DNA of 64,000 bases from Chryseobacterium paridis (GCF_016595215.1 NZ_JAENHK010000001.1:186001-250000); one strand, 5' to 3'. Numbered from the stretch's first letter, positions 38,494 to 47,939 are shown. Numbers and translations are program-made. Notes: a model not told the origin generated them from the sequence alone.

Positions 38494-38523
38494 CAAATAT
38501 ACATAATATAAAGAACCATGCAA
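38494..38523 (-). promoter_or_regulatory. Promoter of the GLPGLI gene
   Basis: Minus strand TTG (38521-38523), 19-base spacer, TATATTTG (38494-38501), 13 bases before the ATG: a complete flavobacterial consensus. Confidence 0.8.
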
Positions 38524-38580
38524 TACCAAATACTTAATTTTAAATATTAATATGCATAATACACTAAAATCTGTTAATAA

Positions 38581-38612
38581 AAAAATCCGTCCCTTTGCAG
38601 GAACGGATTTTT
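38581..38612 (-). terminator. Terminator after rpsJ
   Basis: AAAAATCCGT (38581-38590) pairs with ACGGATTTTT (38603-38612), with further CC/GG pairing inside, and a T run on the minus strand. It ends the rpsL operon, so transcription should not continue to rplC. Confidence 0.9.
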
Positions 38613-38638
38613 ATATAATCTCGGCTTAGTGCTCGTTA

Positions 38639-38944
38639 TCACACTTTGATTTCAACATCTACACCGCTTGGTAACTCTAATTTCATTAGAGCATCCACAG
38701 TTTTAGAAGAAGAAGAATAGATATCCATTAGTCTCTTGTGAGCTGAAAGTTGGAACTGTTCTCTAGCTTTCTTATTTACGTGTGGAGATCTCAATACAGT
38801 GAAGATTCTCTTATTAGTTGGCAATGGAATTGGTCCGTTTACAACAGCACCAGTAGCCTTTACCGTTTTTACGATTTTCTCAGCAGACTTGTCTACCAAG
38901 TTGTAATCGTAAGATTTTAGTTTTATTCTGATTCTTTGTGACAT
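38639..38944 (-). CDS. rpsJ: 30S ribosomal protein S10
   Basis: 101 residues; also the NusE antitermination factor. Sequence [20 protein letters not shown] and [20 protein letters not shown] match fully. It is the last gene of rpsL-rpsG-fusA-rpsJ, 16 bases after fusA. The usual neighbour rplC is absent downstream. Confidence 0.98.
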   Translation of the reverse strand: MSQRIRIKLKSYDYNLVDKSAEKIVKTVKATGAVVNGPIPLPTNKRIFTVLRSPHVNKKAREQFQLSAHKRLMDIYSSSSKTVDALMKLELPSGVDVEIKV

Positions 38945-38960
38945 TTCTTTAATTTAAAAA

Positions 38961-41078
38961 TTAACCTTTTGCTTTAGCAATGATTTCTTCAGCAACGTTT
39001 TGTGGAGTTGGTAAATATTTCTCTAATTCCATAGAAGAAGTAGCTCTTCCTGATGAAAGTGTTCTTAGAGTCGTTACATATCCAAACATTTCAGAAAGTG
39101 GAACAGAACCTTTGATTACAACAGCACCGTTTTTCTCTTCCTGACCACTGATCGTACCTCTTCTCTTGTTAAGGTCACCAATGATGTTACCCATATATTC
39201 TTCCGGAGTTACAACTTCCAGTTTCATAATAGGCTCCATAATTACTGGTTTAGCAGCTTTACCAGCTTCCTTAAATCCTAATTTAGCAGCTAATTCGAAA
39301 GAAAGAGCATCAGAATCCACCGCGTGGAAAGATCCATCTTTAAGAGTAACTTTAATACCTTCAACTTCGAAACCAGCCAATGGACCGTTCTTCATTGCAG
39401 CTTTAAATCCTTTTTCAATTGCAGGAACGAATTCTCTAGGAACGTTACCACCTTTGATCTCATTGATGAATTCTAAACCAACTTTACCTTCGTCAGCAGG
39501 TCCTAGTTCAAATACAATATCAGCAAATTTACCTTTACCACCTGATTGTTTTTTGTAAACTTCTCTGTGGCTAGCAACTTTTGTTAAGTTTTCTTTGTAC
39601 TCTACCTGAGGTTGTCCTTGGTTTACTTCAACTTTGAACTCTCTCTTCATACGGTCAACAATGATATCCAAGTGAAGCTCACCCATACCAGAGATAATCG
39701 TTTGTCCAGAAGCTTCGTCAGTTCTTACAGTAAACGTTGGATCTTCTTCAGCCAATTTAGCTAAAGCGTTACCCATTTTATCCTGGTCAGCTTTAGTTTT
39801 AGGCTCAACAGCGATACCAATTACCGGATCAGGGAAAACCATCGATTCAAGAACGATTGGGTTTTTCTCGTCACACATCGTATCACCAGTTTTGATAGAC
39901 TTGAATCCTACCGCAGCACCAATATCACCAGCTTCAATATATTCTACCGGGTTTTGCTTGTTAGCGTGCATCTGATAGATTCTAGAGATTCTTTCTTTAT
40001 CACCTGAACGAGTGTTCAAGATATAAGAACCAGCATCTAGTCTTCCAGAGTATGCTCTGAAGAATGCTAATCTTCCCACGAATGGGTCAGTAGCAATCTT
40101 AAATGCTAGAGCAGAGAAAGGCTCATCTACAGATGGCTTTCTTGTAATTTCAGCGTCTGTTCTTGGATCAGTACCTTTGATATCATCTTTATCCAATGGA
40201 GAAGGCAAGTATTTACATACTGCATCCAACATAAATTGTACTCCTTTGTTCTTGAATGAAGAACCACAAGTCATTGGGATAATTGATAAATCGATAGTAG
40301 CTTTTCTAAGCGCTTCGTTAATTTCGTCTTCAGAGATTGAATCTGGATCTTCGAAGAATTTCTCCATCAAAGTCTCATCGTAGTCAGCAACAGCTTCTAC
40401 TAATTTCTCTCTATATTCAAGAACTTCAGCCTTCATGTCTTCAGGAATTGGCACTACTTCGAAAGTAGCTCCTTGTCCTGCTTCATCCCAGATGATAGCT
40501 CTGTTTTTAATTAAGTCTACAACACCTTTGAAATCTTCTTCAGCACCGATTGGTAAAACGATTGGAACTGCATTAGATCCTAACATCGTCTTAACCTGGT
40601 TTACCACGTTAAGGAAGTCAGCACCTTGTCTGTCCATTTTGTTTACGAATCCCATTCTTGCAACTTTGTAGTTGTCAGCAAGTCTCCAGTTTGTTTCAGA
40701 CTGAGGCTCTACACCATCTACTGCAGAGAATAAGAATACCAATCCATCTAATACTCTTAAAGATCTGTTTACTTCTACAGTGAAGTCAACGTGTCCCGGT
40801 GTATCGATGATGTTGAAGTGGTAAGGTTTAGTTTCTGGTAAAGCTTTTCCTTGGTCAGTTGGGAAGTTCCAGTTACAAGTAGTAGCTGCAGAAGTAATAG
40901 TAATACCTCTTTCTGCTTCCTGCTCCATCCAGTCCATTGTAGAAGCTCCATCGTGAACCTCTCCAATTTTGTGGTTTACACCAGTATAGAATAAAATCCT
41001 TTCCGTAGTAGTAGTTTTACCAGCATCAATGTGAGCGGCAATACCAATATTTCTTGTAAATTTAAGATCTCTACTCAT
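38961..41078 (-). CDS. fusA: Elongation factor G
   Basis: GTPase that drives ribosomal translocation. 705 residues: G1 [14 protein letters not shown], the switch I threonine region [11 protein letters not shown]3 [13 protein letters not shown]4 [10 protein letters not shown], and domains II-V ending in [20 protein letters not shown]. Normal length; the only EF-G in the window. 6 bases after rpsG. Confidence 0.98.
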   Translation of the reverse strand: MSRDLKFTRNIGIAAHIDAGKTTTTERILFYTGVNHKIGEVHDGASTMDWMEQEAERGITITSAATTCNWNFPTDQGKALPETKPYHFNIIDTPGHVDFTVEVNRSLRVLDGLVFLFSAVDGVEPQSETNWRLADNYKVARMGFVNKMDRQGADFLNVVNQVKTMLGSNAVPIVLPIGAEEDFKGVVDLIKNRAIIWDEAGQGATFEVVPIPEDMKAEVLEYREKLVEAVADYDETLMEKFFEDPDSISEDEINEALRKATIDLSIIPMTCGSSFKNKGVQFMLDAVCKYLPSPLDKDDIKGTDPRTDAEITRKPSVDEPFSALAFKIATDPFVGRLAFFRAYSGRLDAGSYILNTRSGDKERISRIYQMHANKQNPVEYIEAGDIGAAVGFKSIKTGDTMCDEKNPIVLESMVFPDPVIGIAVEPKTKADQDKMGNALAKLAEEDPTFTVRTDEASGQTIISGMGELHLDIIVDRMKREFKVEVNQGQPQVEYKENLTKVASHREVYKKQSGGKGKFADIVFELGPADEGKVGLEFINEIKGGNVPREFVPAIEKGFKAAMKNGPLAGFEVEGIKVTLKDGSFHAVDSDALSFELAAKLGFKEAGKAAKPVIMEPIMKLEVVTPEEYMGNIIGDLNKRRGTISGQEEKNGAVVIKGSVPLSEMFGYVTTLRTLSSGRATSSMELEKYLPTPQNVAEEIIAKAKG

Positions 41079-41084
41079 TTCAAA

Positions 41085-41561
41085 TTAGAATTTAAAGTGT
41101 GAGAAAGCTTTGTTAGCTTCTGCCATTTTATGAGTATCACTTTTCTTTTTGTAAGCAGCACCTTCTTCTCTAGAAGCAGCAACAACTTCATTAGCTAATT
41201 TCAAAGCCATTGACTTATCATTTCTAGCTTTTGAATATTTGATTAACCATTTCATTGCCATAGAAATTTTTCTATCAGCTCTGATTGGCATAGGAATCTG
41301 GAAGTTAGCTCCACCTACTCTTCTAGAACGTACTTCTACGTGAGGCATTACATTTGTAAGTGCATCTTTCCAGATTTCAAGGGCAGTCTTCTCAGTTTCT
41401 CCTTTTTTATTTTCTACGATATCTAATGCATCATAGAAAATTTTGAATGCGATAGACTTTTTACCGTCTAGCATTAGGTTATTTACAAATCTAGTTACCA
41501 ATTGATCATTAAACTTTGGATCTGGTAACAACGGTCTTTTTTTCGCTTTTGTCTTTCTCAT
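41085..41561 (-). CDS. rpsG: 30S ribosomal protein S7
   Basis: Head-nucleating 16S rRNA binder. 158 residues: the start [19 protein letters not shown], the signature [20 protein letters not shown], and the C-terminal [13 protein letters not shown]. 23 bases after rpsL. Confidence 0.98.
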   Translation of the reverse strand: MRKTKAKKRPLLPDPKFNDQLVTRFVNNLMLDGKKSIAFKIFYDALDIVENKKGETEKTALEIWKDALTNVMPHVEVRSRRVGGANFQIPMPIRADRKISMAMKWLIKYSKARNDKSMALKLANEVVAASREEGAAYKKKSDTHKMAEANKAFSHFKF

Positions 41562-41584
41562 TGTTTTTGTACCTTATTTAATGA

Positions 41585-41998
41585 TTATTTTTTCTTTCCT
41601 TTTGCTGGTGCAGCAGCTGCCTGACCTGGTTTAGGTCTCTTAGCTCCGTACTTCGATCTTCTCTGTGTTCTTCCATTAACACCAGCGGTGTCTAATGCAC
41701 CTCTTACGATATGGTAACGTACTCCCGGTAGGTCTTTCACCCTTCCGCCTCTCACCAATACTATCGAGTGCTCTTGAAGATTATGTCCTTCGCCCGGGAT
41801 GTAGGCGTTAACTTCTTTACCGTTAGAAAGTCTTACCCTTGCTACTTTTCTAAGTGCAGAGTTAGGTTTCTTAGGAGTGGTAGTATATACTCTCGTACAT
41901 ACACCTCGTCTTTGTGGACAAGAATCAAGGGCAGCCGATTTGCTCTTCTTGGCAAGCGTGGCTCTTCCTTTTCTTACTAATTGTTGAATAGTAGGCAT
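41585..41998 (-). CDS. rpsL: 30S ribosomal protein S12
   Basis: Decoding-centre protein. 137 residues with [20 protein letters not shown] and [20 protein letters not shown]. Both lysines whose change gives streptomycin resistance (in PKKPNS and RVKDLPG) are wild type. A short Ala/Lys tail follows the core. First gene of its operon, with a consensus promoter 25 bases upstream. Confidence 0.98.
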   Translation of the reverse strand: MPTIQQLVRKGRATLAKKSKSAALDSCPQRRGVCTRVYTTTPKKPNSALRKVARVRLSNGKEVNAYIPGEGHNLQEHSIVLVRGGRVKDLPGVRYHIVRGALDTAGVNGRTQRRSKYGAKRPKPGQAAAAPAKGKKK

Positions 41999-42022
41999 TT
42001 AATTGCTTTTTATTTTAAGCTG

Positions 42023-42052
42023 CAAAAATAGCAATTATTTTTTAATTGACAA
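42023..42052 (-). promoter_or_regulatory. Promoter of the rpsL operon
   Basis: Minus strand TTG (42050-42052), 19-base spacer, TATTTTTG (42023-42030). The bases after the -33 element (TTGTCAAT then an A run) match the rplC promoter. Confidence 0.85.
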
Positions 42053-42107
42053 GCAGCTATATGCAAATAATTATTTTTATTAAAAATTAATTAACAGACA
42101 GTTACGA

Positions 42108-43700
42108 TTAATCAACGATTTTTACCTCAACATTTTTATTCCACTTAAAATTTCGGATATTTCTTTTTAGAGATTCCAGATTGGCGGTGTCTATAGAATA
42201 TACAGATACTTCTTCTCTCGCTACAGTAACTCTATTTTTAATCGTAAGCGTTGCTGCCTTTTTCCAGTTTTCCGGAACATAGCCTTGCAGCCAGATATCA
42301 TAAACTATTGCAAGTTCATATTTATTTTCAGAACCATATTTGGTGAGAAAGTCTTTAAATTTATCATCAAAAAGCTTTTTATTTTCATTAAAAGGTATCA
42401 TCTCTGTGGATGCCAGTCCTGCAATATCTAATAAATGAATATCTGTATAATAAGTAATTGCCCCAATATCATTTGCCACTACTTTGGAACTGTTATAATA
42501 AGTATGTAAAAAATGAGCAGATTGTATTTGTTGTTCGTAAATGTTTTTCCCTCCATTCTCTAACATTCGATGCGCCATCCAGCCTTTGTAGAAAAAAAGA
42601 ACAATGTTCATCACAATTAATAAGGTAATCAGCTTTTCTTTTTTTAAATAATTCTTGAAGCCGAAAAACACACCTTTAATTTTTGGAATAAGCACCATAG
42701 AAAATCCTGTAAGGAGATATGCTTCATAACGGAACAATCCTTTCAGATCTGCGAACATTGTATGACATATCATTAATAAGGACAAGACGATGAGGAAAAA
42801 ATTATTATCAATAGATTCTTTAATCGTCTTGGTCCTCAAATCTCTATAAAGAAAAACGGCGCATAGCAAAACAGGAAAAACACCTACTTTATAAAAGCTT
42901 ATATTGAATATAAAATTATCAACCATGATAATTTTGAGCTGTGATAGGAAATTAGAATCTAAACCTAATTTCGTTCCTTTTACGACTACAGAATTAGGAA
43001 AAAAATAACCGTCCTGTTGATAATTAAAATAACAGAACAGCAAAATAGGAAGAAAACCTAAAATCAATATTCCGGCTGCTTCTTTCCATTTTTTAATTAA
43101 CATCAAAACAAAAGCAAGAATTACAAAATAAAACATGCTCTCAAAACGAACCAGTCCCATTAATAGAATTGAAACATAAAATCCTAAAATTGCATATTTA
43201 TTTTTATCCCAATGATAAAAGCAGAAAATGTTGACCACAAAAAGAAATACCTGGAGTGTATGCTCCATACCCGATAACATCTGCAAGTGCAAAACAGCAA
43301 AAAATAAAGTAAACACAACCGCAAAAGTTGTCTTCTTTATATTATTAAATACCTCAGCATAATATATAGACAGGAAATAAATGATTCCCACACTGAAAAC
43401 TATATTAAAGTACAGTGGAATCTGATCGTTATTTCCAAAAACCGTAATTAAAGAGCTTATAATAAGGGTAAATAACGGTGAAGATGAAGTCGAGGAAAAC
43501 TGATACTTTGTAATTCCCCAGATATCATGCAAAGCAAAATTCTTTGCCATTGCAAGATGGATATAAGCATCATCAATGGGATATATATAATGATTATCTG
43601 TTTTTGCAACCGAACCTATATAATACAAAAGGGATACAATAAAAAACAGAACAAGAGATAAAAAAAAACTCTGTAAACCAATATTTCTGGATGAGGGCAT
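42108..43700 (-). CDS. Polytopic membrane protein, probable GT-C type glycosyltransferase
   Basis: 530 residues from the ATG at 43700. About ten hydrophobic segments, with an early loop PIDDAYIHLAMAKNFALHD after the first TM; an acidic pair (DD) in the first extracytoplasmic loop is the mark of GT-C enzymes that use lipid-linked sugars. A soluble C-terminal part of about 130 residues follows. The family is not certain, and it could be an uncharacterised relative. Upstream ATGs at 43739 and 43742 lie before the -7-like box at 43724-43731, so the ATG at 43700 is preferred. Convergent with nothing; divergent from dps. Confidence 0.65.
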   Translation of the reverse strand: MPSSRNIGLQSFFLSLVLFFIVSLLYYIGSVAKTDNHYIYPIDDAYIHLAMAKNFALHDIWGITKYQFSSTSSSPLFTLIISSLITVFGNNDQIPLYFNIVFSVGIIYFLSIYYAEVFNNIKKTTFAVVFTLFFAVLHLQMLSGMEHTLQVFLFVVNIFCFYHWDKNKYAILGFYVSILLMGLVRFESMFYFVILAFVLMLIKKWKEAAGILILGFLPILLFCYFNYQQDGYFFPNSVVVKGTKLGLDSNFLSQLKIIMVDNFIFNISFYKVGVFPVLLCAVFLYRDLRTKTIKESIDNNFFLIVLSLLMICHTMFADLKGLFRYEAYLLTGFSMVLIPKIKGVFFGFKNYLKKEKLITLLIVMNIVLFFYKGWMAHRMLENGGKNIYEQQIQSAHFLHTYYNSSKVVANDIGAITYYTDIHLLDIAGLASTEMIPFNENKKLFDDKFKDFLTKYGSENKYELAIVYDIWLQGYVPENWKKAATLTIKNRVTVAREEVSVYSIDTANLESLKRNIRNFKWNKNVEVKIVD

Positions 43701-43723
43701 TTTATGATAAATTATAAGAATAC

Positions 43724-43731
43724 CAAAGATA
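43724..43731 (-). promoter_or_regulatory. Possible -7 box for the GT-C-like gene
   Basis: TATCTTTG on the minus strand, 23 bases before the ATG at 43700. No matching -33 TTG. It decides the start choice. Confidence 0.4.
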
Positions 43732-43802
43732 AGTATCATCAATCAGGAACCTACTATTTCGGCATAATATTTACTGCATTTATAGCATAAAAAAGTAAAC
43801 GT

Positions 43803-44279
43803 ATGAAAAATGCAAGCATTATCGGTCTGAAGGAAGCCGATTGTAAAAACATTTCAGAGAAGTTAAACATACTTCTTGCTAATTATTCAGTTTTTTATCA
43901 AAACACAAGAGGTTCCCACTGGAACATTAAAGGTGACCAATTTTTCACATTGCATCCCAAATTTGAAGAATTATACAATAGCCTTGTTCTAAAGATTGAT
44001 GAGATCGCGGAAAGAATCCTTACACTGGGAGCAACACCTGCACATAATTATTCAGACTATTTAAAAGTTTCAAGTATAAAGGAAAGTAAAGAAGTAACTG
44101 ACGGAACAAAGAGTGTAGAAAATATTCTAAGTTCTTTCAAGGTAGTTCTTGACTTACAAAGAGAGCTTTTAGATATTACCGATAAGGCAGGTGATGAAGG
44201 AACAAATTCTCAAATGAGCGACTATATCACTGAACAGGAAAAAGAGGTTTGGATGTACAACTCTTATCTTGGTAAATAA
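43803..44279 (+). CDS. dps: Dps family ferritin-like DNA protection protein
   Basis: Forms a 12-mer that oxidises and stores iron with peroxide. 158 residues, four-helix. The intersubunit ferroxidase ligands are all present with exact Dps spacing: His39 (in GSHWNIKG), His51 (LHPKFEELY), Asp66 and Glu70 (KIDEIAERI). A short N-terminus without a Lys-rich tail suggests weak direct DNA binding. Monocistronic, with its own terminator. Confidence 0.95.
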   Translation: MKNASIIGLKEADCKNISEKLNILLANYSVFYQNTRGSHWNIKGDQFFTLHPKFEELYNSLVLKIDEIAERILTLGATPAHNYSDYLKVSSIKESKEVTDGTKSVENILSSFKVVLDLQRELLDITDKAGDEGTNSQMSDYITEQEKEVWMYNSYLGK

Positions 44280-44305
44280 CCAGATAAAGATCATCGATAT
44301 ATTTT

Positions 44306-44341
44306 AAAAAAATCGTCTTACATTTAGACGATTTTTATTTT
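44306..44341 (+). terminator. Terminator after dps
   Basis: ATCGTCT (44312-44318) pairs with AGACGAT (44326-44332), extended by flanking A and T runs. Confidence 0.88.
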
Positions 44342-44348
44342 TAATTAT

Positions 44349-44356
44349 TAAATTTG
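44349..44356 (+). promoter_or_regulatory. -7 box for pncB
   Basis: TAAATTTG, 17 bases before the pncB ATG. It follows directly on the dps terminator. No -33 TTG at the usual distance. Confidence 0.5.
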
Positions 44357-44373
44357 CGTTAAAATTACACAAT

Positions 44374-45552
44374 ATGCACGATGTACGATTGAATTCTATT
44401 CTAGATAATGATTTTTATAAAATAACCATGCAGAATGCGGTGGTAAAATTATTTCCAAGCTCCATTGTAAAATATGAATTTATCAATAGAGGAAAACATC
44501 TTTTCCCTGAAGGTTTTGACGTTGCTTTGAGAGAGGCCGTTTCTAAAATGGCAGAACTCAAACTTACCAAAGATGAAAAAAAATTCATGGCAAAAACCTG
44601 CCCTTATATAGACCTACCCTATCTTGATTTTCTTGAAGGATATCATTATGATCCATCAGAAGTAAAAATCGTTCAGACCGGTAATGAGCTTTCTGTTACA
44701 GTTGAAGGATTGTGGTACAGAACCATTCTCTGGGAAGTTCCGTTATTGGCATTGATCAGCGAATTGCATTATGAGATGAACCATATGGAAAGGGATTCTA
44801 ATGAGGTGGTTATGAACAGGACGCTTGAAAAAGCTGATTCCTTAAATAAGCTGGGTGTTACTTTTGCAGAGTTTGGGACCAGAAGAAGACATTCCTATAA
44901 AGTTCAGAATCTGGTAATGGAAGCATTGACCCAGAAAAAAGATTCTACGTTTGCGGGAAGCTCGAATGTGCATTTCGCCATGAAATTTGGTGTAAAGCCT
45001 ATTGGAACTCATGCCCATGAATGGTTTATGTTTCACGGAGCTGAATATGGTTTTAAAATGGCCAATGAATTAGCCCTTGAACATTGGGTAGATGTATACA
45101 GAGGAGATTTGGGAGTTGCCCTTTCTGACACTTACACAACAGATGTATTCTTCCAACAGTTTGATAAAAAGTTTGCAAAACTTTTCGATGGAGTTCGTCA
45201 CGACAGTGGAGATGCCTTGGAATTTGCTGATAAAACGATTGCACATTACAAAAACAATGGGATCAATCCTTTATTTAAGTATATTATTTTCTCTGATGCT
45301 TTAAATCTTGAAAAAGTAGAAGAAATCACAAAATATTGCAAAGGAAAAATAGGTGTTTCATTTGGTATAGGAACCAATCTTACCAATGATGTAGGATTAA
45401 AACCAATGAATATTGTCATGAAATTAATCGGAGTACAAGCTCCCAATAAAGAATGGATCCCTACCGTAAAACTATCCGACGAACATGGAAAATACACTGG
45501 TGATCCAAAGATGATTGAACTAGCAAAAGAATTTCTTAGAATAAAAGATTAA
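44374..45552 (+). CDS. pncB: Nicotinate phosphoribosyltransferase
   Basis: Makes nicotinate mononucleotide from nicotinate and PRPP (Preiss-Handler NAD salvage). 392 residues: LDNDFYKITMQNAVVKLFP, the FAEFGTRRRHSYKVQNLVM active-site stretch, the His-containing PIGTHAHEWFMFHGAEY (regulatory phospho-His region), the phosphate-binding FDGVRHDSGDALEFAD and FGIGTNLTNDVG. Length is typical of the PncB subfamily. Confidence 0.97.
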   Translation: MHDVRLNSILDNDFYKITMQNAVVKLFPSSIVKYEFINRGKHLFPEGFDVALREAVSKMAELKLTKDEKKFMAKTCPYIDLPYLDFLEGYHYDPSEVKIVQTGNELSVTVEGLWYRTILWEVPLLALISELHYEMNHMERDSNEVVMNRTLEKADSLNKLGVTFAEFGTRRRHSYKVQNLVMEALTQKKDSTFAGSSNVHFAMKFGVKPIGTHAHEWFMFHGAEYGFKMANELALEHWVDVYRGDLGVALSDTYTTDVFFQQFDKKFAKLFDGVRHDSGDALEFADKTIAHYKNNGINPLFKYIIFSDALNLEKVEEITKYCKGKIGVSFGIGTNLTNDVGLKPMNIVMKLIGVQAPNKEWIPTVKLSDEHGKYTGDPKMIELAKEFLRIKD

Positions 45553-45559
45553 GTAGACG

Positions 45560-45593
45560 CTAGATATCAGATGTCAGATTTCAGATGCCAGAC
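45560..45593. repeat. Five 7-bp tandem units (consensus TCAGATN)
   Basis: Units begin at 45560, 45567, 45574, 45581 and 45588; the middle three share TCAGAT exactly. It fills the gap between pncB and the YCII gene. Confidence 0.75.
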
Positions 45594-45618
45594 TTATAAC
45601 CAAATAAACTACTATATC

Positions 45619-46089
45619 ATGAAATTAAAAATTTATTTATCTCTTAGTCTCTTGATGGCAACTTTATCTTTCGCTCAAGAGAAAAAAGCAGCTAAACCAA
45701 AATTCAATCAGGAATTGGCAACCTCATTAGGAGCAGATCAATATGGAATGAAAGCTTACACTATCGTTATGCTTACAACGGGATCTGCAAAGATTGAAGA
45801 TAAGGCTAAGGTGGGAGAATTGATGAAAGGACACATGACCAATATCGGTAAATTGGCAGATGAGGGCAAGATCATAGTAGCCGGACCTTTTTTAGAAAAA
45901 AATAAAGAAACATATCGTGGTATGTTTATTTTCAATACAAAGTCTAAAGAGGAAGCTGAGCAATGGGTAAAAACAGATCCTGCAGTACAAGCCGGGGTTT
46001 TTGGTTATGAAATATTCCCTTGGTATGGTTCAGCAGCATTGCCTTTATATTTAAAACATCACGAAGAGATTACAAAGGAAAATCCATAA
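45619..46089 (+). CDS. Exported YCII-domain protein
   Basis: 156 residues from the ATG at 45619, with a signal peptide (MKLKIYLSLSLLMATLSFAQ). The mature part has a YciI-like dimeric ferredoxin fold: YTIVMLTTGSA, HMTNIGKLADEGKIIVAGPF and EEAEQWVKTDPAVQAGVFGY, which carries the usual Asp-Pro. YCII proteins are mostly cytoplasmic, so export is unusual. Function unknown. The upstream in-frame ATG at 45571 lies in the heptad repeat and gives no signal peptide. One base separates its stop from the next gene. Confidence 0.82.
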   Translation: MKLKIYLSLSLLMATLSFAQEKKAAKPKFNQELATSLGADQYGMKAYTIVMLTTGSAKIEDKAKVGELMKGHMTNIGKLADEGKIIVAGPFLEKNKETYRGMFIFNTKSKEEAEQWVKTDPAVQAGVFGYEIFPWYGSAALPLYLKHHEEITKENP

Positions 46090-46090
46090 A

Positions 46091-46684
46091 ATGGGCTTTT
46101 ATACCAAATTCTCAGAGGCAGATCTGATAGAATCTTATACAAATCAAATTGATTATCAAGGTAAAGCCAGCAAAGAAATTTTAGAAGAAATTCTAAGAAG
46201 AGGATCTCTTGAAGAGTTTCATGCCAAAATTAAAATCAACAATCTTGTATTGAATGAAGTAAATAGGATTATAAGAGAAGTTCATCACCATTATATGAAC
46301 AAGGCATCAATGCAGGAATGTTTATCCTTGGTAAAATCTGATCTGTTGCGTCAAGAAAGTATACAGCTTATTGTAGAAAAGAAATACAATCAGATTCATC
46401 AAAATGTAGAGAATTTAAAATTAGATTCTAAAACATGGATAAATAGTTTTGCAGGAGCTTTTATTGCTTCTATTATTAGCACGATCCTTATCCTAGTTGT
46501 TCTGTATAAGTTTATCTTTTTATCCGTTTTTGCTTTTGGCCTGTTAATCCCTCTTTATATAATTAATTATTGGATAATAAGGTGGATCACCGGAAAAACA
46601 AGAGACAATCTGGCTGTATTTATTGCATCATTTGTTGCAACTTTGCTTAACTGCTTTTATTTCATATTATTTATTCCTAGTTAA
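46091..46684 (+). CDS. Membrane protein with three predicted TM segments, unrecognised
   Basis: 197 residues: a cytoplasmic helical N-terminal part (1-118) beginning with FYTKFSEADLIESYTNQIDY, then hydrophobic segments at about 123-142, 144-160 and 172-195. The N-terminal pattern (Leu-Ile-Glu, then KEILEEILRRG) looks like a small helical interaction domain seen in flavobacterial membrane proteins; I cannot name it. It starts one base after the YCII stop, so the two are probably translationally coupled. Confidence 0.65.
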   Translation: MGFYTKFSEADLIESYTNQIDYQGKASKEILEEILRRGSLEEFHAKIKINNLVLNEVNRIIREVHHHYMNKASMQECLSLVKSDLLRQESIQLIVEKKYNQIHQNVENLKLDSKTWINSFAGAFIASIISTILILVVLYKFIFLSVFAFGLLIPLYIINYWIIRWITGKTRDNLAVFIASFVATLLNCFYFILFIPS

Positions 46685-46723
46685 AATATTAGCTATATCT
46701 TCACTAATAACAAAATAACAACC

Positions 46724-47698
46724 ATGAAAAGAATACTATTCGTTTTGATATTTTTAGTATCTGCAAAATCACTCTTTGGACAAAATACTCCAAAAGAATA
46801 TACTGAGAAAGTAAAAAAGGCTGAAGCATTTTATGATGCTAAGGACTTTAAAAGCTCGGCAAATAATTATTCTGAAGCATTTAAATCTAATGGCTGGAAA
46901 GCTTCACTTAATGATCGATATAATGCTGCATGCTCATGGGCAATGGCCTCTGTGCCGGATAGTGCATTTTCACAACTTGACAAGGTTGCTGTAAAATTCA
47001 TTAATTATAACCATATAACAACCGATACAGACCTTAGCTCTTTGCATACTGATAAGCGATGGAAGCCTTTAGTCGAAAAGATCAAACAAAATCAGGAAAA
47101 AGCAGAAGCTAGTTTGAATAAACCCTTAGTAACAAAGCTTAGCAATATTAATGAAGAAGACCAAAAATACAGACAACAAATCGAGGGTATTGAAAAAAAA
47201 TACGGAGCTGATTCGAAGGAAATGCAAGAGCATTGGAAAACTATAGCTAAAAAAGATTCTGTAAATTTAATAGAAGTAAAAGCTATTCTTGATAAATATG
47301 GTTGGTTAGGCCCTGATGTTGTCGGTGCCCAAGGGAGCATTACCCTATTTCTTGTTATCCAACATGCTGATTTGGCAACACAGGAGAAATATTTACCCAT
47401 GATGAGAGAAGCTGTAAAAAATGGTAAAGCCCAAAGCAGTAGTCTGGCTCTTTTAGAAGACAGAGTCGCTTTAAGACAAGGTAAAAAGCAAATCTATGGA
47501 AGTCAGATTGGTCGTGATCCCGAAACGCAACTCTATTTTGTGTCTCCTTTAGAAGATCCGGACAATGTTGATAAAAGGCGAGCAGAAGTTGGACTTCCTC
47601 CATTAGCAGAATACGTAAAAAACTGGCAAATCAAATGGGATGTTGAACAATACAAAAAAGATCTGCCTAAGCTGGAGAATAAATCAAAACGGAAATAA
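46724..47698 (+). CDS. Exported protein with TPR-like N-terminus and DUF6624-like C-terminus
   Basis: 324 residues: a signal peptide (ending LFGQ), a TPR-like segment at about 25-80 (KKAEAFYDAKDFKSSANNYSEA) and a C-terminal domain at about 150-310 with ILDKYGWLGPDVVGAQGSI, LFLVIQHADLATQEKYLPMM, REAVKNG and YGSQIGRDPETQ. These stretches fit DUF6624 (GWPG...VGxxG, QHAD, LLDRV, YGTQ). Function is unknown; the invariant His in QHAD and the YGSQ motif suggest a binding or catalytic site. Likely in one unit with the two preceding genes. Confidence 0.75.
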   Translation: MKRILFVLIFLVSAKSLFGQNTPKEYTEKVKKAEAFYDAKDFKSSANNYSEAFKSNGWKASLNDRYNAACSWAMASVPDSAFSQLDKVAVKFINYNHITTDTDLSSLHTDKRWKPLVEKIKQNQEKAEASLNKPLVTKLSNINEEDQKYRQQIEGIEKKYGADSKEMQEHWKTIAKKDSVNLIEVKAILDKYGWLGPDVVGAQGSITLFLVIQHADLATQEKYLPMMREAVKNGKAQSSSLALLEDRVALRQGKKQIYGSQIGRDPETQLYFVSPLEDPDNVDKRRAEVGLPPLAEYVKNWQIKWDVEQYKKDLPKLENKSKRK

Positions 47699-47757
47699 CG
47701 CCTGAAGCTTTATGAGAAATAAGGTGTTTAAAGGTATATTGGCTTTTTTACTCATTT

Positions 47758-47792
47758 GATTCTTCATTCCACTTCGCTCCATTCTGAATGAC
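47758..47792 (-). repeat. Dispersed intergenic repeat (GTCATTC ... GAAGAATC type)
   Basis: On the minus strand it starts GTCATTCAGAATG and ends GAAGAATC, with AGCGAAGTG in the middle. It resembles the short palindromic element common between genes of many Bacteroidota and other bacteria. One copy was seen in the window. Confidence 0.5.
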
Positions 47793-47939
47793 AAATAATA
47801 TGGTTTATTTTAATATTTGTACTAATTAATTCAAAAAGTATAGAATAATTTAGTATTTTAGTTCATCGTTTACAACCATACTTATTTAATTATAAGAAAG
47901 TTACAAACCAAACTAATTACTAACAAAAAAAATTAAACC

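Noticed and set aside
39166..39558. 130-codon plus-strand open frame inside fusA
   Set aside because: Antisense to conserved EF-G domains; no signal, motif or start context. Same for long antisense frames in rpoA (11802-12221), glpD (26385-26738) and the RND gene (48435-48848).
44363..44370. AATTACAC before pncB, identical to one arm of the operator at 8060-8079
   Set aside because: Only one arm, no partner arm and different placement relative to the promoter; likely chance in AT-rich DNA.
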